Positions 37,231 through 49,100 of a stretch of 64,000 nt of DNA are shown here, one piece after another. Within the stretch, counting starts at the first letter, position 1. The number at the start of each line of letters is the position of its first letter. This DNA comes from an uncultured bacterium (GTDB lineage Bacteria; Bacteroidota; Bacteroidia; CAILMK01), in the NCBI GenBank assembly GCA_903829945.1, contig CAIKRV010000066.1, positions 1-64,000 of the forward strand, given 5' to 3'. Position numbers and translations under genes: made by a program. Under the pieces are notes generated by a model. The model worked only from the letters and a program-made list of their open reading frames with translations. It was not told the origin of the DNA and did no database searches.

Positions 37231-39399
37231 ATGAAGAAAATAACCTTATTTATCGTATGTTCTCTTATTATAAGCTCAATTTGTTATGCCGGCGAAGGGA
37301 TGTGGCTCCCTATCCTTTTGAAACAATACAATGAAAAGGATATGCAAAACCAAGGACTTAAATTAAGTGCAGAGGATATATACGATATTAACCATTCCTC
37401 CATTAAAGATGCCGTAATTGTTTTGAATGATGGTATGTGTACTGCAGAAATTGTTTCAGACCAAGGATTATTATTTACTAACCACCATTGCGGCTATGAA
37501 TCCATAGCTGAACATAGTACCGTAGAGCATGATTATTTAAAAAATGGATTTTGGGCAAAAAATCATGGTGAGGAATTACCAAACCAAGGCATGACTGCCG
37601 CACGATTGGTTTATATGAAGGATGTAACTTCCATCATATTGGATGAAGCAAATAAAATTAAAAATGAAGACGTTCGCGCCATTAGAATAAAAGTACTTAG
37701 AGACTCTTTAGAAAAAGCAGAACCTAATCCTAACAATTATAAAATTCAAATCAATTCATTTTTTTATGGTAATGAATTTTATCTTTTAGCGTATGAAGTA
37801 TTTCCGGATGTTCGTTTGGTTGGAGCACCTCCATCTGCCATTGGCAAATTTGGCGGTGATCAGGATAATTGGATGTGGCCACGTCATACCGGTGATTTTA
37901 GTATACTAAGAATTTACACGGATAAAGATGGGAAACCTGCTAAATTCAGTAAAGATAATATCCCCTACAAACCAAAATATTTTCTTCCTATATCATTGAA
38001 AGGCGTTAAGAAAGATGATTATACTATGATTTTGGGATATCCGGGAAACACGCAACGATATTTAACTTCTGATGAATTCGAATACAATTGCAAAGTGCAT
38101 AATCCGGCAGTCATTGAAGCCATGGCTTTGCAAATAAATATTATGAAGCAAGATATGGATGCGGATAGAGCCGTTGCACTTACCATGGCGGGTGATTTTG
38201 CTTCCACCAGTAATTCTTACAAATATATGCTTGGTCAGGAAAGGCAATTAAAGCAAAATACTTACATCCTCCAGCAAAAAGAAAAAGAAGCAAAATTTAT
38301 GGAATGGGTGAATGCTGATGAAAGTCGTAAATTAAAATATGGTAAAATATTTGACAAGATTCGTGATGCTAATGAAAAGTTAAAAACTATAGAGCCTGCA
38401 TACAGCTATGTAGCTTACGGATTTTTTGGAATAAAAAATATTCAGTATGGGTTAATGTTTTACGGGCTGCATAAAAATTTAGAGAATGATAAATTAAGCA
38501 GGCAGGATATTGATTCCCTAGTTGCACCTTATAAAAATAAAGTTAAAAGTTATTATGAAAAGAACACTGTATCCACTGATAAAAAAGTTTTGGCTTCAGA
38601 AATTTATTTAATTTGTTCTCGAGTGCCGGAAGAAAAACAACCTTCTATTTTAATCAAGGCCTTATCGAAATACAAGAAAAATGATTTGAAACTGGCAGTA
38701 GATAATTATGTAAATGATTTATATGCTAATTCTCCTTTATTGCAATCCGAAGCAAATTGCCATAAATTTTTAGGGAAAATCAGTATGAAGAAATTAGAAA
38801 AGGATCCGTTCTTTAAACTGGTTTCAGGAATGATCAATTATTATTTTGCCACTTTATCTGTAGTTGAATCCAACGTTACCCAAATAAGGAGAGAAAATAC
38901 CCGGTTATATATTCAAGGATTAAGAGAATGGCAAAGTGATAAAAAATTCTATCCTGATGCCAATTCTACTTTACGTGTAACTTATGGAAAAGTTTCACCT
39001 TATATTCCAAGAGATGCCGTATCCTTTAAATATTATACCACTTACCAAGGAATATTAGAAAAATATAACCCGCAAGATCCGGAATTTGATGTGCCTTCCA
39101 GACAACTTGATTTACTTAGAAATAAACAATTTGGCAGATATGCTGAAAATGACACTTTACGTATTGATTTTTTAACCACCACCGATATTACCGGAGGCAA
39201 TAGTGGTAGTCCGGTCATGGATGCTCAAGGTAAGCTTATTGGGCTTGCTTTTGATGGTGATTGGGAAAGTATGATTGGAGATTTAGTGGTTGATCCGAAA
39301 GTTAACCGGACGATCGCCGTAGATATTCGTTACGTACTTTGGGTAATTGATATTTATGCCGGCGCTCAAAATATTATGAGCGAATTAAAAATTGAATAA
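37231..39399 (+). CDS. dpp7: Dipeptidyl-peptidase 7-like serine peptidase (family S46)
   Basis: 722 residues with a signal peptide (about 1-20). Periplasmic exopeptidase releasing dipeptides from oligopeptides. The trypsin-like triad is visible: His86 in FTNHHCG, Asp222 in HTGDF and Ser658 in GGNSGSP. The residue 18 positions after the Ser is Gly676 (LAFDGDW); in Porphyromonas DPP11 this position is Arg and gives Asp/Glu preference, whereas Gly is found in DPP7 and fits hydrophobic P1 residues. Starts after the dcw terminator and ends at a bidirectional terminator shared with the biotin carboxylase gene. Confidence 0.92.
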   Translation: MKKITLFIVCSLIISSICYAGEGMWLPILLKQYNEKDMQNQGLKLSAEDIYDINHSSIKDAVIVLNDGMCTAEIVSDQGLLFTNHHCGYESIAEHSTVEHDYLKNGFWAKNHGEELPNQGMTAARLVYMKDVTSIILDEANKIKNEDVRAIRIKVLRDSLEKAEPNPNNYKIQINSFFYGNEFYLLAYEVFPDVRLVGAPPSAIGKFGGDQDNWMWPRHTGDFSILRIYTDKDGKPAKFSKDNIPYKPKYFLPISLKGVKKDDYTMILGYPGNTQRYLTSDEFEYNCKVHNPAVIEAMALQINIMKQDMDADRAVALTMAGDFASTSNSYKYMLGQERQLKQNTYILQQKEKEAKFMEWVNADESRKLKYGKIFDKIRDANEKLKTIEPAYSYVAYGFFGIKNIQYGLMFYGLHKNLENDKLSRQDIDSLVAPYKNKVKSYYEKNTVSTDKKVLASEIYLICSRVPEEKQPSILIKALSKYKKNDLKLAVDNYVNDLYANSPLLQSEANCHKFLGKISMKKLEKDPFFKLVSGMINYYFATLSVVESNVTQIRRENTRLYIQGLREWQSDKKFYPDANSTLRVTYGKVSPYIPRDAVSFKYYTTYQGILEKYNPQDPEFDVPSRQLDLLRNKQFGRYAENDTLRIDFLTTTDITGGNSGSPVMDAQGKLIGLAFDGDWESMIGDLVVDPKVNRTIAVDIRYVLWVIDIYAGAQNIMSELKIE

Positions 39400-39416
39400 T
39401 AAAATTTAAGTAATAT

Positions 39417-39450
39417 AAAACGGAAGTCAATTGACTTCCGTTTTTTATTA
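39417..39450. terminator. Bidirectional palindromic terminator
   Basis: The perfect 20-bp palindrome CGGAAGTCAATTGACTTCCG (39421-39440) has A residues on its left and TTTTTT on its right. It lies between the convergent dpp7 and biotin carboxylase genes and can terminate both. Confidence 0.9.
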
Positions 39451-39455
39451 GATAC

Positions 39456-40940
39456 TTATCTTTTCTCACGCCGTTTAATCCATGGACTAGTCGTGCTTAA
39501 AGGCGTATGATCACTGTGTTTCTTATTTTGTTTGGAATGTAAAAAAGAAGCCAGAATAGAGGCGACCTCAGCACCTTCATTAGTGCTTTTTTCCAAAACG
39601 GAGGCAGTAAAGTATTTTGGTACAAATCCAGTATCAAAATGACCGGAAATAAAAGCTTCATGCTGCATTACAAACTTTCCGAAAGAAAGTGTATTTCTAA
39701 CCCCTTCAATTTTATAATCATCAATAGCACGCAGCATCTTTGCAATAGCCTCTGTCCGCGTATTGCTATGTACACTTAGTTTAGCAATCATCGGGTCATA
39801 ATACACCGGGATATCCATCCCTTCTTCATAACCGGAGTCAACCCTTATGCCAGGCCCATCAGGCGTACGATAGGTTTTTAAGTTACCAATATCAGGTAAA
39901 AAATTATTAGACGGATCTTCGGCATATATTCTAAGTTCTATGGCATGTCCATGAATCTTTAAATCTTCCTGAGTAAAGGACAAATGTTCTCCTCTAGCAA
40001 TTTTAACTTGTTCTTTTACCAAATCAATACCGGTAATCATTTCCGTAACGGGATGTTCAACTTGCAAACGGGTATTCATTTCCAAAAAGAAGAAATCAAG
40101 ATTTTCATCCATTAGAAATTCAACGGTGCCTGCACCGGCATAATCGCATGCACGGGCAATACGAACTGCTGCCTCCCCCATTTCTTTGCGCTTTTCAGGC
40201 GTTAAAATGGCTGACGGTGCCTCCTCTACCACCTTTTGATGACGACGTTGAATTGAACATTCGCGCTCAAAAAGATATAAATGATTTCCATGCGTATCAC
40301 TAAGTACTTGTATTTCTATATGTCTTGGAGCACCTACGTATTTTTCTAAAAAAACGGAACCATCGCCAAAAGATGCTTGTGCTTCGCTAATGGCACGATC
40401 CATTTGTTCGGAAAGTTCCTCAGCTTTTTGTACCACCCGCATACCTTTACCTCCACCACCTGCAGCTGCTTTAATTAAAACAGGAAATCCAATTTCTATA
40501 GCAATTTTTTCTGCTTCTTTTTTATCACTTATGGCATTAGGTGTACCGGGTAACATTGGAACCTGATAGGCATGTGCTGCCGCTTTTGCTGCCAATTTGT
40601 TTCCCATCATATTAATTGCTTTGGATGATGGACCAATAAAAGTAATTCCTGCCTTTTTAACCTTTTCGGCAAAAATTGCATTTTCAGAAAGGAAACCGTA
40701 TCCCGGGTGAATACCATCCACCGCGAGCTTTAAGGATGCTTCTATAATTTTATCCATGACCAAATAGGATTCGGAAGATGCTGCCGGTCCTAATAATACG
40801 GCCTCATCCGCAAAACGGACATGAGGTGCTATTCTATCGGCTTCAGAATAAACTGCTACCGTTTTTATTCCCATTTCTTTGAGCGAACGCATGATACGGA
40901 GTGCAATTTCTCCACGGTTAGCCACCAAAACTTTATTCAT
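39456..40940 (-). CDS. accC: Biotin carboxylase subunit (acetyl-/propionyl-CoA carboxylase type)
   Basis: 494 residues. ATP-grasp enzyme that carboxylates biotin on a carrier protein. Shows the biotin carboxylase N-domain (VLVANRGEIALRI), GGGGKGM ATP loop (about 163-169), ECSIQRRHQKV, and EMNTRLQVEHPVTE. It is about 45 residues longer than E. coli AccC, with a Ser/Lys-rich tail after about 450, a length more like the carboxylase subunits that work with an acyl-CoA carboxyltransferase. No BCCP or carboxyltransferase gene adjoins it, so the acyl-CoA specificity is open; the symbol denotes the subunit type. Confidence 0.85.
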   Translation of the reverse strand: MNKVLVANRGEIALRIMRSLKEMGIKTVAVYSEADRIAPHVRFADEAVLLGPAASSESYLVMDKIIEASLKLAVDGIHPGYGFLSENAIFAEKVKKAGITFIGPSSKAINMMGNKLAAKAAAHAYQVPMLPGTPNAISDKKEAEKIAIEIGFPVLIKAAAGGGGKGMRVVQKAEELSEQMDRAISEAQASFGDGSVFLEKYVGAPRHIEIQVLSDTHGNHLYLFERECSIQRRHQKVVEEAPSAILTPEKRKEMGEAAVRIARACDYAGAGTVEFLMDENLDFFFLEMNTRLQVEHPVTEMITGIDLVKEQVKIARGEHLSFTQEDLKIHGHAIELRIYAEDPSNNFLPDIGNLKTYRTPDGPGIRVDSGYEEGMDIPVYYDPMIAKLSVHSNTRTEAIAKMLRAIDDYKIEGVRNTLSFGKFVMQHEAFISGHFDTGFVPKYFTASVLEKSTNEGAEVASILASFLHSKQNKKHSDHTPLSTTSPWIKRREKR

Positions 40941-40972
40941 ATACCTATTAATAAGGATTAATTATTAGACTT

Positions 40973-40980
40973 CAAAATTA
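40973..40980 (-). promoter_or_regulatory. Bacteroidetes -7 promoter element for the biotin carboxylase gene
   Basis: The minus strand reads TAATTTTG, an exact TAnnTTTG, 33 bp before the ATG at 40940. The remaining 40981-41131 shows no further recognisable feature. Confidence 0.4.
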
Positions 40981-41131
40981 GAACATTCGCAGGATAAAAC
41001 TTGAAATTAAAGCATCCTGTGTCCCCGTCCTTAAAAAATATCGGTTAAAAAAGATAAGTAGCTCCCATTAATTCCCTGAAATGAAATAATTTTACCAACT
41101 CAGGCAACCCTTAAAATAATATTAGCGTCTT

Positions 41132-41710
41132 TTGAGTAAACTAAGCAATGAAATGCCTTATGAACCGCATCACGAAGAAATTGAGCTTGTGCGAGGATGC
41201 TTACAAGGTAACGCATTATATCAGAAGAAGTTATTTGAAATGTTCTATGGTAAGATGTTGGGTATCTGTTTACGATATGCCAAAGATGCAGATGAGGGCC
41301 AAGACATCCTTCAAGATGGGTATATAAAAGTATTTCAGAAACTTGAGGGCTTTGATTTTAATTGTCCTTTAGAAGCTTGGGTAAGAAAAATTATGATTAA
41401 TACGGCCATTGATAAATATAGAAGCACTGCTCGCCAGCCAATAGCCAATGATATTGATCTAGCTTATGAAATCGTTGATGATAGTAATATATTGAATGAT
41501 ATTAATTTAAATGATTTATTAGTAATGATTCAGAAATTACCTGCCGGATATAGAATGATATTTAATATGCATGTAATTGAAGGTTTTAACCATAGGGAAA
41601 TTGCAGATGAATTACAAATCAGTGAAGGTACTTCCAAATCTCAACTTGCAAAGGCTAAAACCTTTTTACAAAAAATGATTAAGCGCGAATACACTAATAA
41701 TAATGAATAA
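41132..41710 (+). CDS. ECF-type RNA polymerase sigma factor
   Basis: 192 residues with sigma region 2 (about 25-95; YAKDADEGQDILQDGYIKVF) and region 4 (about 130-185; LPAGYRMIFNMHVIEGFNHREIADEL, then EGTSKSQLAKAK). The linker between them is short, as in ECF/RpoE-like factors. The ORF opens with TTG; an in-frame ATG at 41153 (MPYEPHHEE) is an equally good start. The last 8 bp overlap the downstream membrane protein gene, the usual arrangement of a sigma factor and its anti-sigma factor. Confidence 0.93.
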   Translation: MSKLSNEMPYEPHHEEIELVRGCLQGNALYQKKLFEMFYGKMLGICLRYAKDADEGQDILQDGYIKVFQKLEGFDFNCPLEAWVRKIMINTAIDKYRSTARQPIANDIDLAYEIVDDSNILNDINLNDLLVMIQKLPAGYRMIFNMHVIEGFNHREIADELQISEGTSKSQLAKAKTFLQKMIKREYTNNNE

Positions 41711-43019
41711 CTTAGGTAACATAGAAGATTCATTTAAGGATGCCTTCTCCAACTGGGAGCCGGAGCATTCTGCTGCAGATATGAATAAGGCTTGGCAAAA
41801 TGTTAGTCAACATATTCCTACTGCTCCTTCTACCTCCGCTTCATCTCATATTGGACAAGAACTTGCCAAATCAGCAGGTAAGGGACTTTCAGCTATTGGG
41901 AAAATGGCGATTATTAGTGGTATTGCCGGTGGAATTTTAACTACTGTTCTTTTACATTACAACAAAACTTCTGATAATCAAGTACAAATAACTCAAAAGT
42001 CAAATTCTATAGCCGATAAAGCCCATAACGAAATATCTGCGAAGAGTGGAATTTATGAAACTCCTGAATTGAGTCCTTCAACGAATAGCAATGCTAAACA
42101 ACAAAATTCTGGTCAATTCTCAAGATCAAGTAACTTATCTCGTCAAACAAAAAATCCAGGAACATCGTTTTATGATAATCCTTTAAATACAGAGAATCAT
42201 AATTTTAACTCAGGCAATAATACAAATAATCCTCCTGTGCTTTCCGGAAAATCAGTTTCAGATCTTCAAGGTAAAGAAGATAATAATGTGTCTCAAAACA
42301 TTGGATTAGCAGATACCTCAATTTGCGAATCAAATAATTATCAGGTAAATAATGAATCTAACCGTAAAATGGAGATTGAATGGGGAGATAATTCTAAAAG
42401 CTTAGTCTATACAGACGCCATGCATCATTATTCTAAAGCCGGTAATTATCAACTAATCATATACAAAGACGGAGAAATCATCAGCAGAACAGTGAAAGTA
42501 AGAATTTCTCCATCTGCACATTTCTCTTATAATTCCAGTCAAGGTACAACCGCCAAATTCCAAAACATTAGTGAAAATGCTTCAAACTTTCATTGGGAAT
42601 TTGGAGATGGCACTTTTGATGAAACCCATGGAGATGCTGAGCATTTATACAAGGATTCAGGAACTTACAAAGTAAAACTGATTGCAAGCCATCCAAATGG
42701 ATGTAGCAATAGTATTGTCCAAAATATCCATGTTAGTGATAAATCTAAGTTTAATATTCCGAATATCTTTTCTCCAAACGGTGACGGTAAAAACGATTTG
42801 TTTGATATCACCATGGAAGGTCAAACCTATTTTGAATTAAGCATTTACGATTTGAAAATGAATCTGATTTTCCACTCCCTGGACTTAAATAACAAATGGA
42901 ATGGGAATTACAGCAATGGGAATGCTTGTCCTCCAGGAAATTACATAATTATATTACAATATCAATATCCAAATGAAGCACGTGAAGCACATTCGGGCAT
43001 TGTTCGATTAAATAGATAA
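41703..43019 (+). CDS. Putative anti-sigma-like membrane protein with PKD and T9SS type B C-terminal domains
   Basis: 438 residues. The N-terminus (about 1-60; ESFKDAF-like and a Trp-containing helix) resembles the cytoplasmic part of Bacteroidetes anti-sigma-like proteins. One membrane segment follows (about 64-84), then a Ser/Asn-rich linker (about 88-190), a partial PKD-like unit (about 195-270), a clear PKD domain with WEFGDGT (about 275-345) and a type B sorting domain (FSPNGDGKNDLF to the end, about 355-438). Position and overlap with the ECF sigma gene support a regulatory pairing. An inner-membrane anchor plus a T9SS export domain is an odd combination. Anti-sigma activity is inferred. 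Confidence 0.72.
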   Translation: MNNLGNIEDSFKDAFSNWEPEHSAADMNKAWQNVSQHIPTAPSTSASSHIGQELAKSAGKGLSAIGKMAIISGIAGGILTTVLLHYNKTSDNQVQITQKSNSIADKAHNEISAKSGIYETPELSPSTNSNAKQQNSGQFSRSSNLSRQTKNPGTSFYDNPLNTENHNFNSGNNTNNPPVLSGKSVSDLQGKEDNNVSQNIGLADTSICESNNYQVNNESNRKMEIEWGDNSKSLVYTDAMHHYSKAGNYQLIIYKDGEIISRTVKVRISPSAHFSYNSSQGTTAKFQNISENASNFHWEFGDGTFDETHGDAEHLYKDSGTYKVKLIASHPNGCSNSIVQNIHVSDKSKFNIPNIFSPNGDGKNDLFDITMEGQTYFELSIYDLKMNLIFHSLDLNNKWNGNYSNGNACPPGNYIIILQYQYPNEAREAHSGIVRLNR

Positions 43020-43081
43020 TAAAAGAGACAAAACCTACACAAACGAGTGTAAATAGAACTGTTAGATTAGAATATTTTTAC

Positions 43082-43089
43082 TATTTTTG
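43082..43089 (+). promoter_or_regulatory. Possible -7 promoter element for the giant PKD protein
   Basis: TATTTTTG fits TAnnTTTG and lies 19 bp before the ATG at 43109, inside an 89-bp gap. It suggests the giant gene may be transcribed apart from the sigma/anti-sigma pair. Confidence 0.35.
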
Positions 43090-43108
43090 AAACTTCAAAC
43101 ACAATAAC

Positions 43109-46100
43109 ATGAGCAGACTGTCTAAATCGCTAAAAGTCTTACTACTTGCATTTGCGGCCTTGGTAACCGCATCTCAGGCCAATGCACAGTGTCAGATTAA
43201 GATTATCAATGGTACCTCCGACCATGGGTGTGCACCCTTAACCGTTGATTTGGAAATTACTAACACCTCCGGTAAAACCATAAGTTCCGTTAAATGGGAC
43301 TTTGGTGACAAGACTACGAATAGTCACCCGAAAAGTGATAGTACCCTTTCCCACATTTATACCAACCCATCCAATGATACCACAAAGGATTATAAGCCTA
43401 CAGCTACCATCACCTTTTCAGATGGTACCACTTGTAGTGCAACTTATAGTGGTGTAATCAAGGTTTGGGATAATCCAATTGCTAAAATCAATATTCCGTC
43501 CAATACTGTTCAGTGTTTGAAGGACAATAAATATTGCTATACGCAAAATTCCAAACCATCAAAAGATGGTTTTCAAATAGTTAGATATTCTTGGGACTTT
43601 GGTGATGGTACCGTAGATAGTGGTGATGCCAATGGTAAGCCGGCTAAAAATTCCAGTTTAGGAATTGATAGCAATGGTTGCTATACCTACCAATATACCG
43701 GTACTTATGACGTTAAGTTGGTGGTTACCGATACCAGAGGTTGCTCATCTCAAGATAAATTATTAGGTAAAATCAAAATTCTTCCTAACTTAAGTATCTC
43801 TATTAGTGTTACTTCTGTACAAAAATGCGGAAGCACTTTAGGTACCTTTGTTAATGGTATTCCTGATACTACCGGCTGGCATGTTAAAAGTTTCAGATGG
43901 GATTTTGGTGACGGTACTTCAAATACCAAGGATTGGGGTAAACCTAAATTTACTCATAATTATACTGATACAGGTACTTTCTATCCTACCTTTACTATTA
44001 TTACTAAAGATGGTTGTGTTCAATCATCCAAAATAGGTAATTACAAAATTGTAGTAATCAGCGCTCATCTTAAATTAACTTTCCCTGATACACTTTGTTG
44101 GTCAGATGCTAATTCTAAAGGTGTATTATATACGCCTGCTCCATTAGATAATGTTGATACAACTTATTGGAACTTTGGTTTTGATGATAATGGTAAAGCT
44201 CAAAGTGATTGGAAATATAGTCCGGCTACGGCATTTATCGGATTTATTACTCCGGTAACTTATCACTTTGCAAAAGGACCGAAAGATTATACCGGTACTT
44301 TAACTGTTATTCACCATATCTGCGGAAAAATGGATACTTGCTTTGTAACGCACGTTAAAGGTCCGCAAGCTACTATTAATATAACACCTCCCGGATTTGA
44401 ATCTTATCGTCCGCCGGTACCTTTAAATTATTCATATAAAGATACTTCCGGTAAACCTGATCCAAAATATGCAAGCAATGTTTTAAGCATGCAACAATTT
44501 ATGGACCTGATGGATACCGTGCATAAAGTATTTTGTAGTCGTTCTATTGCATGGCAATATTATACTGCAGTATCGCCTAGCAGTACCGCAGATAGCGGAT
44601 ATTGTAATGCTCCGATTGTTTCCACTACTTGGTCAACAAATAAATATTGTACAGGTGATTCAATTACATATATTAGTAGCATAACTAGAAAATCTAACAA
44701 TTATAAGTTAATAGTTACTGATTCAGCGGCCACCAGTGGCGTATTTATTATTGACTCCTTTATTTTAGATCAATTGGATGGCGGTAAAGGCAAACATCAA
44801 AACTCTACCTTCCCATACCAATTTACCGATTATAAAAACTTCGATTATGCTTCATTTATTAAGAGAATGAATGATAAAACGATTTCTAAAACAACTGCCA
44901 ATAGCTTAGCAGATGTAAACAAGAAATCTAAAATGATTTGGACACAACCTTCAGGCTCCTTGTTTGAAAATAACATGAGTGACTCTGATAAATATACTTG
45001 TACTCCTGAACGTTTAGTAAGATTTACAAATAACTCCTCTAAATTTAGGCTGATACCGCAAATAGACGATGCTTCCATGAGTGTGGATCCGGATACTTGC
45101 GCACATGTCAATCCTTATATAAAACATAAACGTGATTCCACAGGTGATAAAAATTCAGGTACTGTAGATTCTTTACCATATGCAGGTAGGAATAACTACC
45201 CTTATTCTTCTGATTCATTAGCTTATTACTGGAATTTCGGTGATGGTATTGATGATATTAACGGTGATGGCATTACAGATACCGCTTATTTCTCACATCG
45301 CAACCAACTTGATGTATTAAAATATTCTCGTGAAGCTGCACCTTGGCACTATTATGACCCTAAAAAGGCACCTAAAAACAGACCATGTTATAGTGTATCC
45401 ATGGTTGTTATGGACTATAAAACCGGATGTAAAGATCAGGCCTCGTTGCAACTACTCTTTGGAAGACCGGTTGCCTCATGGGATAGATCTAAATATTGTA
45501 GGATGAATTATTATATTCAATCTTTCCTACCGGGTGGACTTACCTCAGACTATAATGGTCAAAAAGGCCGTGAATTCAGAGGATTTAAATTAGTGCCTAT
45601 CAGCGGTGGCTCCGGTACCGGTCCATGTGCTGTAACTGATGGTAATGTAGTTCGTTATCGTGTAAATATTAAAGAAACTAAACCTTCTGTGTGCGAAAGC
45701 CCGCAAGGCTATTGGGTATGTTTTGACTCAGCAGCAGCAAAACAATATTCTCAAAGCGAAATACAAGGAGATACTTTCTATGCACACTTCCATAAAGGTT
45801 CTTTACCTGTGAGCGTAACTGCTCCAGGACCGGGCTTAAGTGCAGCTAAAAACTCTGATGCCATTACTTGTTTATATAATGGTCACTTCGATGGTTCAGG
45901 TAATTATTTATTTGATACTGCTTGGAATTATCATTGGACATCTAAAATTCAAATTGAAATGTTTGGTGATGCACCTGCTTATGCTAAAGGCGGATTCGCT
46001 GACGGTAAAGGTAACTGGCAATATTCCGCATCTGATACCGGTTGCAAAACCATTGGTGTAGTAATTAAAAATGGTGATTGTTATGATACCGCTTGGTACC

Positions 46101-49100
46101 ACAATTATATATGCTTTAATAAAGTTGACCCATATGTAGACTTAGTATCTGATGTTACCGGTTCTGAAGTACCGATGAAAATACTTTCCTCATTGTGGTT
46201 CAGAGACACAACAACATATCAACCAAATAGAAATATTGGTACTGCTTACGAAACCTATCCAAAGATTGATACTTTTGAAAATCATCAATATGATTCCCTA
46301 TTGTATCCGGTACTTACTTATGTAACTGCTAAAAACACTTGGCATGCTGATACCCGTACCGTAGAGCCTTTCGCTTTATCCGGCTATCCTGCTACCTCTA
46401 TTTGCCGTGTGAGACCAATGGATAAAAATCAAGCTTTGATTACTAAGTTTGAAGCATCCATTACTCGTTTGCAAATCCCTGGTCCTAACCCTTACTGGCC
46501 ATATGGTAGTACTTTAGGTGATATTGATTATTATTATAATGATAGTAACCATATCTGGCCGGATCGTATTTCTTTAAATACCCAATATTCCGATGTGGAC
46601 TCTATTAATAAAGTTAAAACTACTTTATACTTCCCTAAAGCTGTAGCCTATACTCCTCCTGCTTTACCGGCATTATATATTACTATTGATGATAATGGTA
46701 ATTATGATACAGTGGTAGTCAGTCAGGCTGGAAACAATATTTATATTACTCAGGAAGAATTAGACTCCTTAAATAAAGGATATTCTCCTACGATTCTTAA
46801 AAAAGATGATCGTTATAATTACTTAAATATAACTTGTAACTCCAATGCAAAAGTTACCATACATGCTAATCCTAAAAATGTACCAGTAGCCGTAGGAAGC
46901 AGTATTGCCATTCTAGATTTGGCTGATACTACTTCTACACACTTGGATGATAAATCTGTACCGCACTCTGTATTACGTTTCTTACTACCATGGCCGGGAT
47001 TATATAAAATCACTTCCAATGTAGTAGATATTCGTGGCTGTAGCAACTTGCAAGATTTCTATGTAATTAATGCACACTTTGCTAAATTCGGTTCAACAGA
47101 TTCCGTACAATGTTCTGATAAACCGGTTCACTTTACCAGCTATGTTCGTTATTGGACTACTGACTTCCAGTTAAGACCTTGGTATTTAAATCCTGCTGAT
47201 GGAAATAGATATTGGATGCCTGACGGTTGGGTTTGGACTTATGTACCACAAGATGCAACCATATTAGGACGTTTCTTTGATGCTGATGGTTTACCTGATT
47301 TCAATCCTTGGGATGGTGACCCAATTGGTGTACGTAAAGCTATGTGGAAATACTGGCCAATGAAATGGTTAGCTTCCGATACCAATCACCAAGAAAAAAT
47401 CTGGTGGGACTTTGATAACGATGGTCATATCGATGCCAGCGGACCTAATCCAACTTGGACTTATAAAAAACCGGGTATTTATACCGTTCGTATGATTACT
47501 CGTGATAGTTCCGGTCGTTTACTTCAAACTTTCCGTCGCAACTTTATCAAGATCATTAAAGTTAAATCTGATTTCATAGCTTACGATACTTCAGGAAGAC
47601 CTAATAGTCCTGATAGAGTAGATACTTTGGAATTCTGTTCTCCACATTTATTCCATATATTCGATTCTACTAATATATCCATGGGTGTAAATACCTATCA
47701 CTATTCACCTGAGAAGAAATACATATTTGCTTATCAAGATAGTGTTTATGCTATTGACCCTAAGACCAAGAAGCGTATAATTGTACCGAAAATCATTAAT
47801 TATGATAGCGTAACACAATGGGTTTGGAATACAGGTGATATTTCTCAAAATGTAACTAAAACCAAGTACACTCAACCTTATGATCACATCTATGGTTGGA
47901 ATGATACGTTTACAGTTTCATTAAAAGTAAGCACCTTGCATTCCTGCGGAGATAGTATTACTAAATTAGATTATATCAAGCTCATTGGTTTACAACCTCG
48001 ATTTAAGTTTGTTGCACCATATCCGGGCTATACAGAAAGAGGTTGCTTACCATTTAAAGTTCGATTATTAAATACTAATATTCATGCTTCCAGTAAATCA
48101 AACTATCAGTTTGACCAAAATGATGGAAGAACTGTAGCATCAAACTATACTCAACCATATGTTGACTTATATTACAATCACTTAAAACATGCTGATAGTG
48201 TAGCAGGAAGTGATAGTAGTGTATTTAATGTAACGATGTACGAAACAGGTGATGTATATAATTTCTTAACCGGTAGCACCACTAAATGTTCTGCCAGTTG
48301 GCCAAACCCTGCCAATCCTAAAGATCCGGTCTTCCAAGTAATTGTATATAGACATGATACCTTAATGATTAAAGGTGATACAGATGTTTGCCCTGGTCAA
48401 ACCATATCATTCCATGATAGCTCTACAGATATGAATGTATTCAGTAATATTAAATGGATATTATCAGATCCTTCTGGTACATTTATAGATTCAGCGTCAG
48501 GCCCAACCTATACTTATACTAAACTTACCAGCCCTGGATTGTTCTTATTAACTTCCATAGGAAGATATAAAGACCATTACAATCCTTCTACACAATCTTT
48601 GGAACATTGTAGTGATATGCAAACCCAAAGGTATATTAAAGTAGAAGCAGTGCATGCAGCCTTTAGTGTAGATTCACAATCTTTAGGTGCTTTGGGCAAG
48701 TTTACTTTCTATAATCATTCTTATGGTGGAACTACTTATGCTTGGAATTATAATTATGATCCAACTAAACCAAGTATGGCACCTGATGAAGTTGTAAATG
48801 ATACTTCTGCACGTTATCATGATTATGAAAAAGACCTTAAGCTACAAAATGCTCCAGATTCTCAAGACTATACCTTCATAGTACGTTTGGTAGTTACCAG
48901 TCCTGCTAAGTGCGTAGATATCAAAATTGATACAGTACACTTTAGACGTAATTTCCAAACCTATAATGTATTTACTCCAAATGGTGATGGCAAGAATGAT
49001 GTATTCAAACCTCGTGTACTTGGTGATAAATACTACCATATTATGATATTTAATCGTTGGGGTGAAAAAGTATTCGAATCCACCGATAAGAATTCAACTT

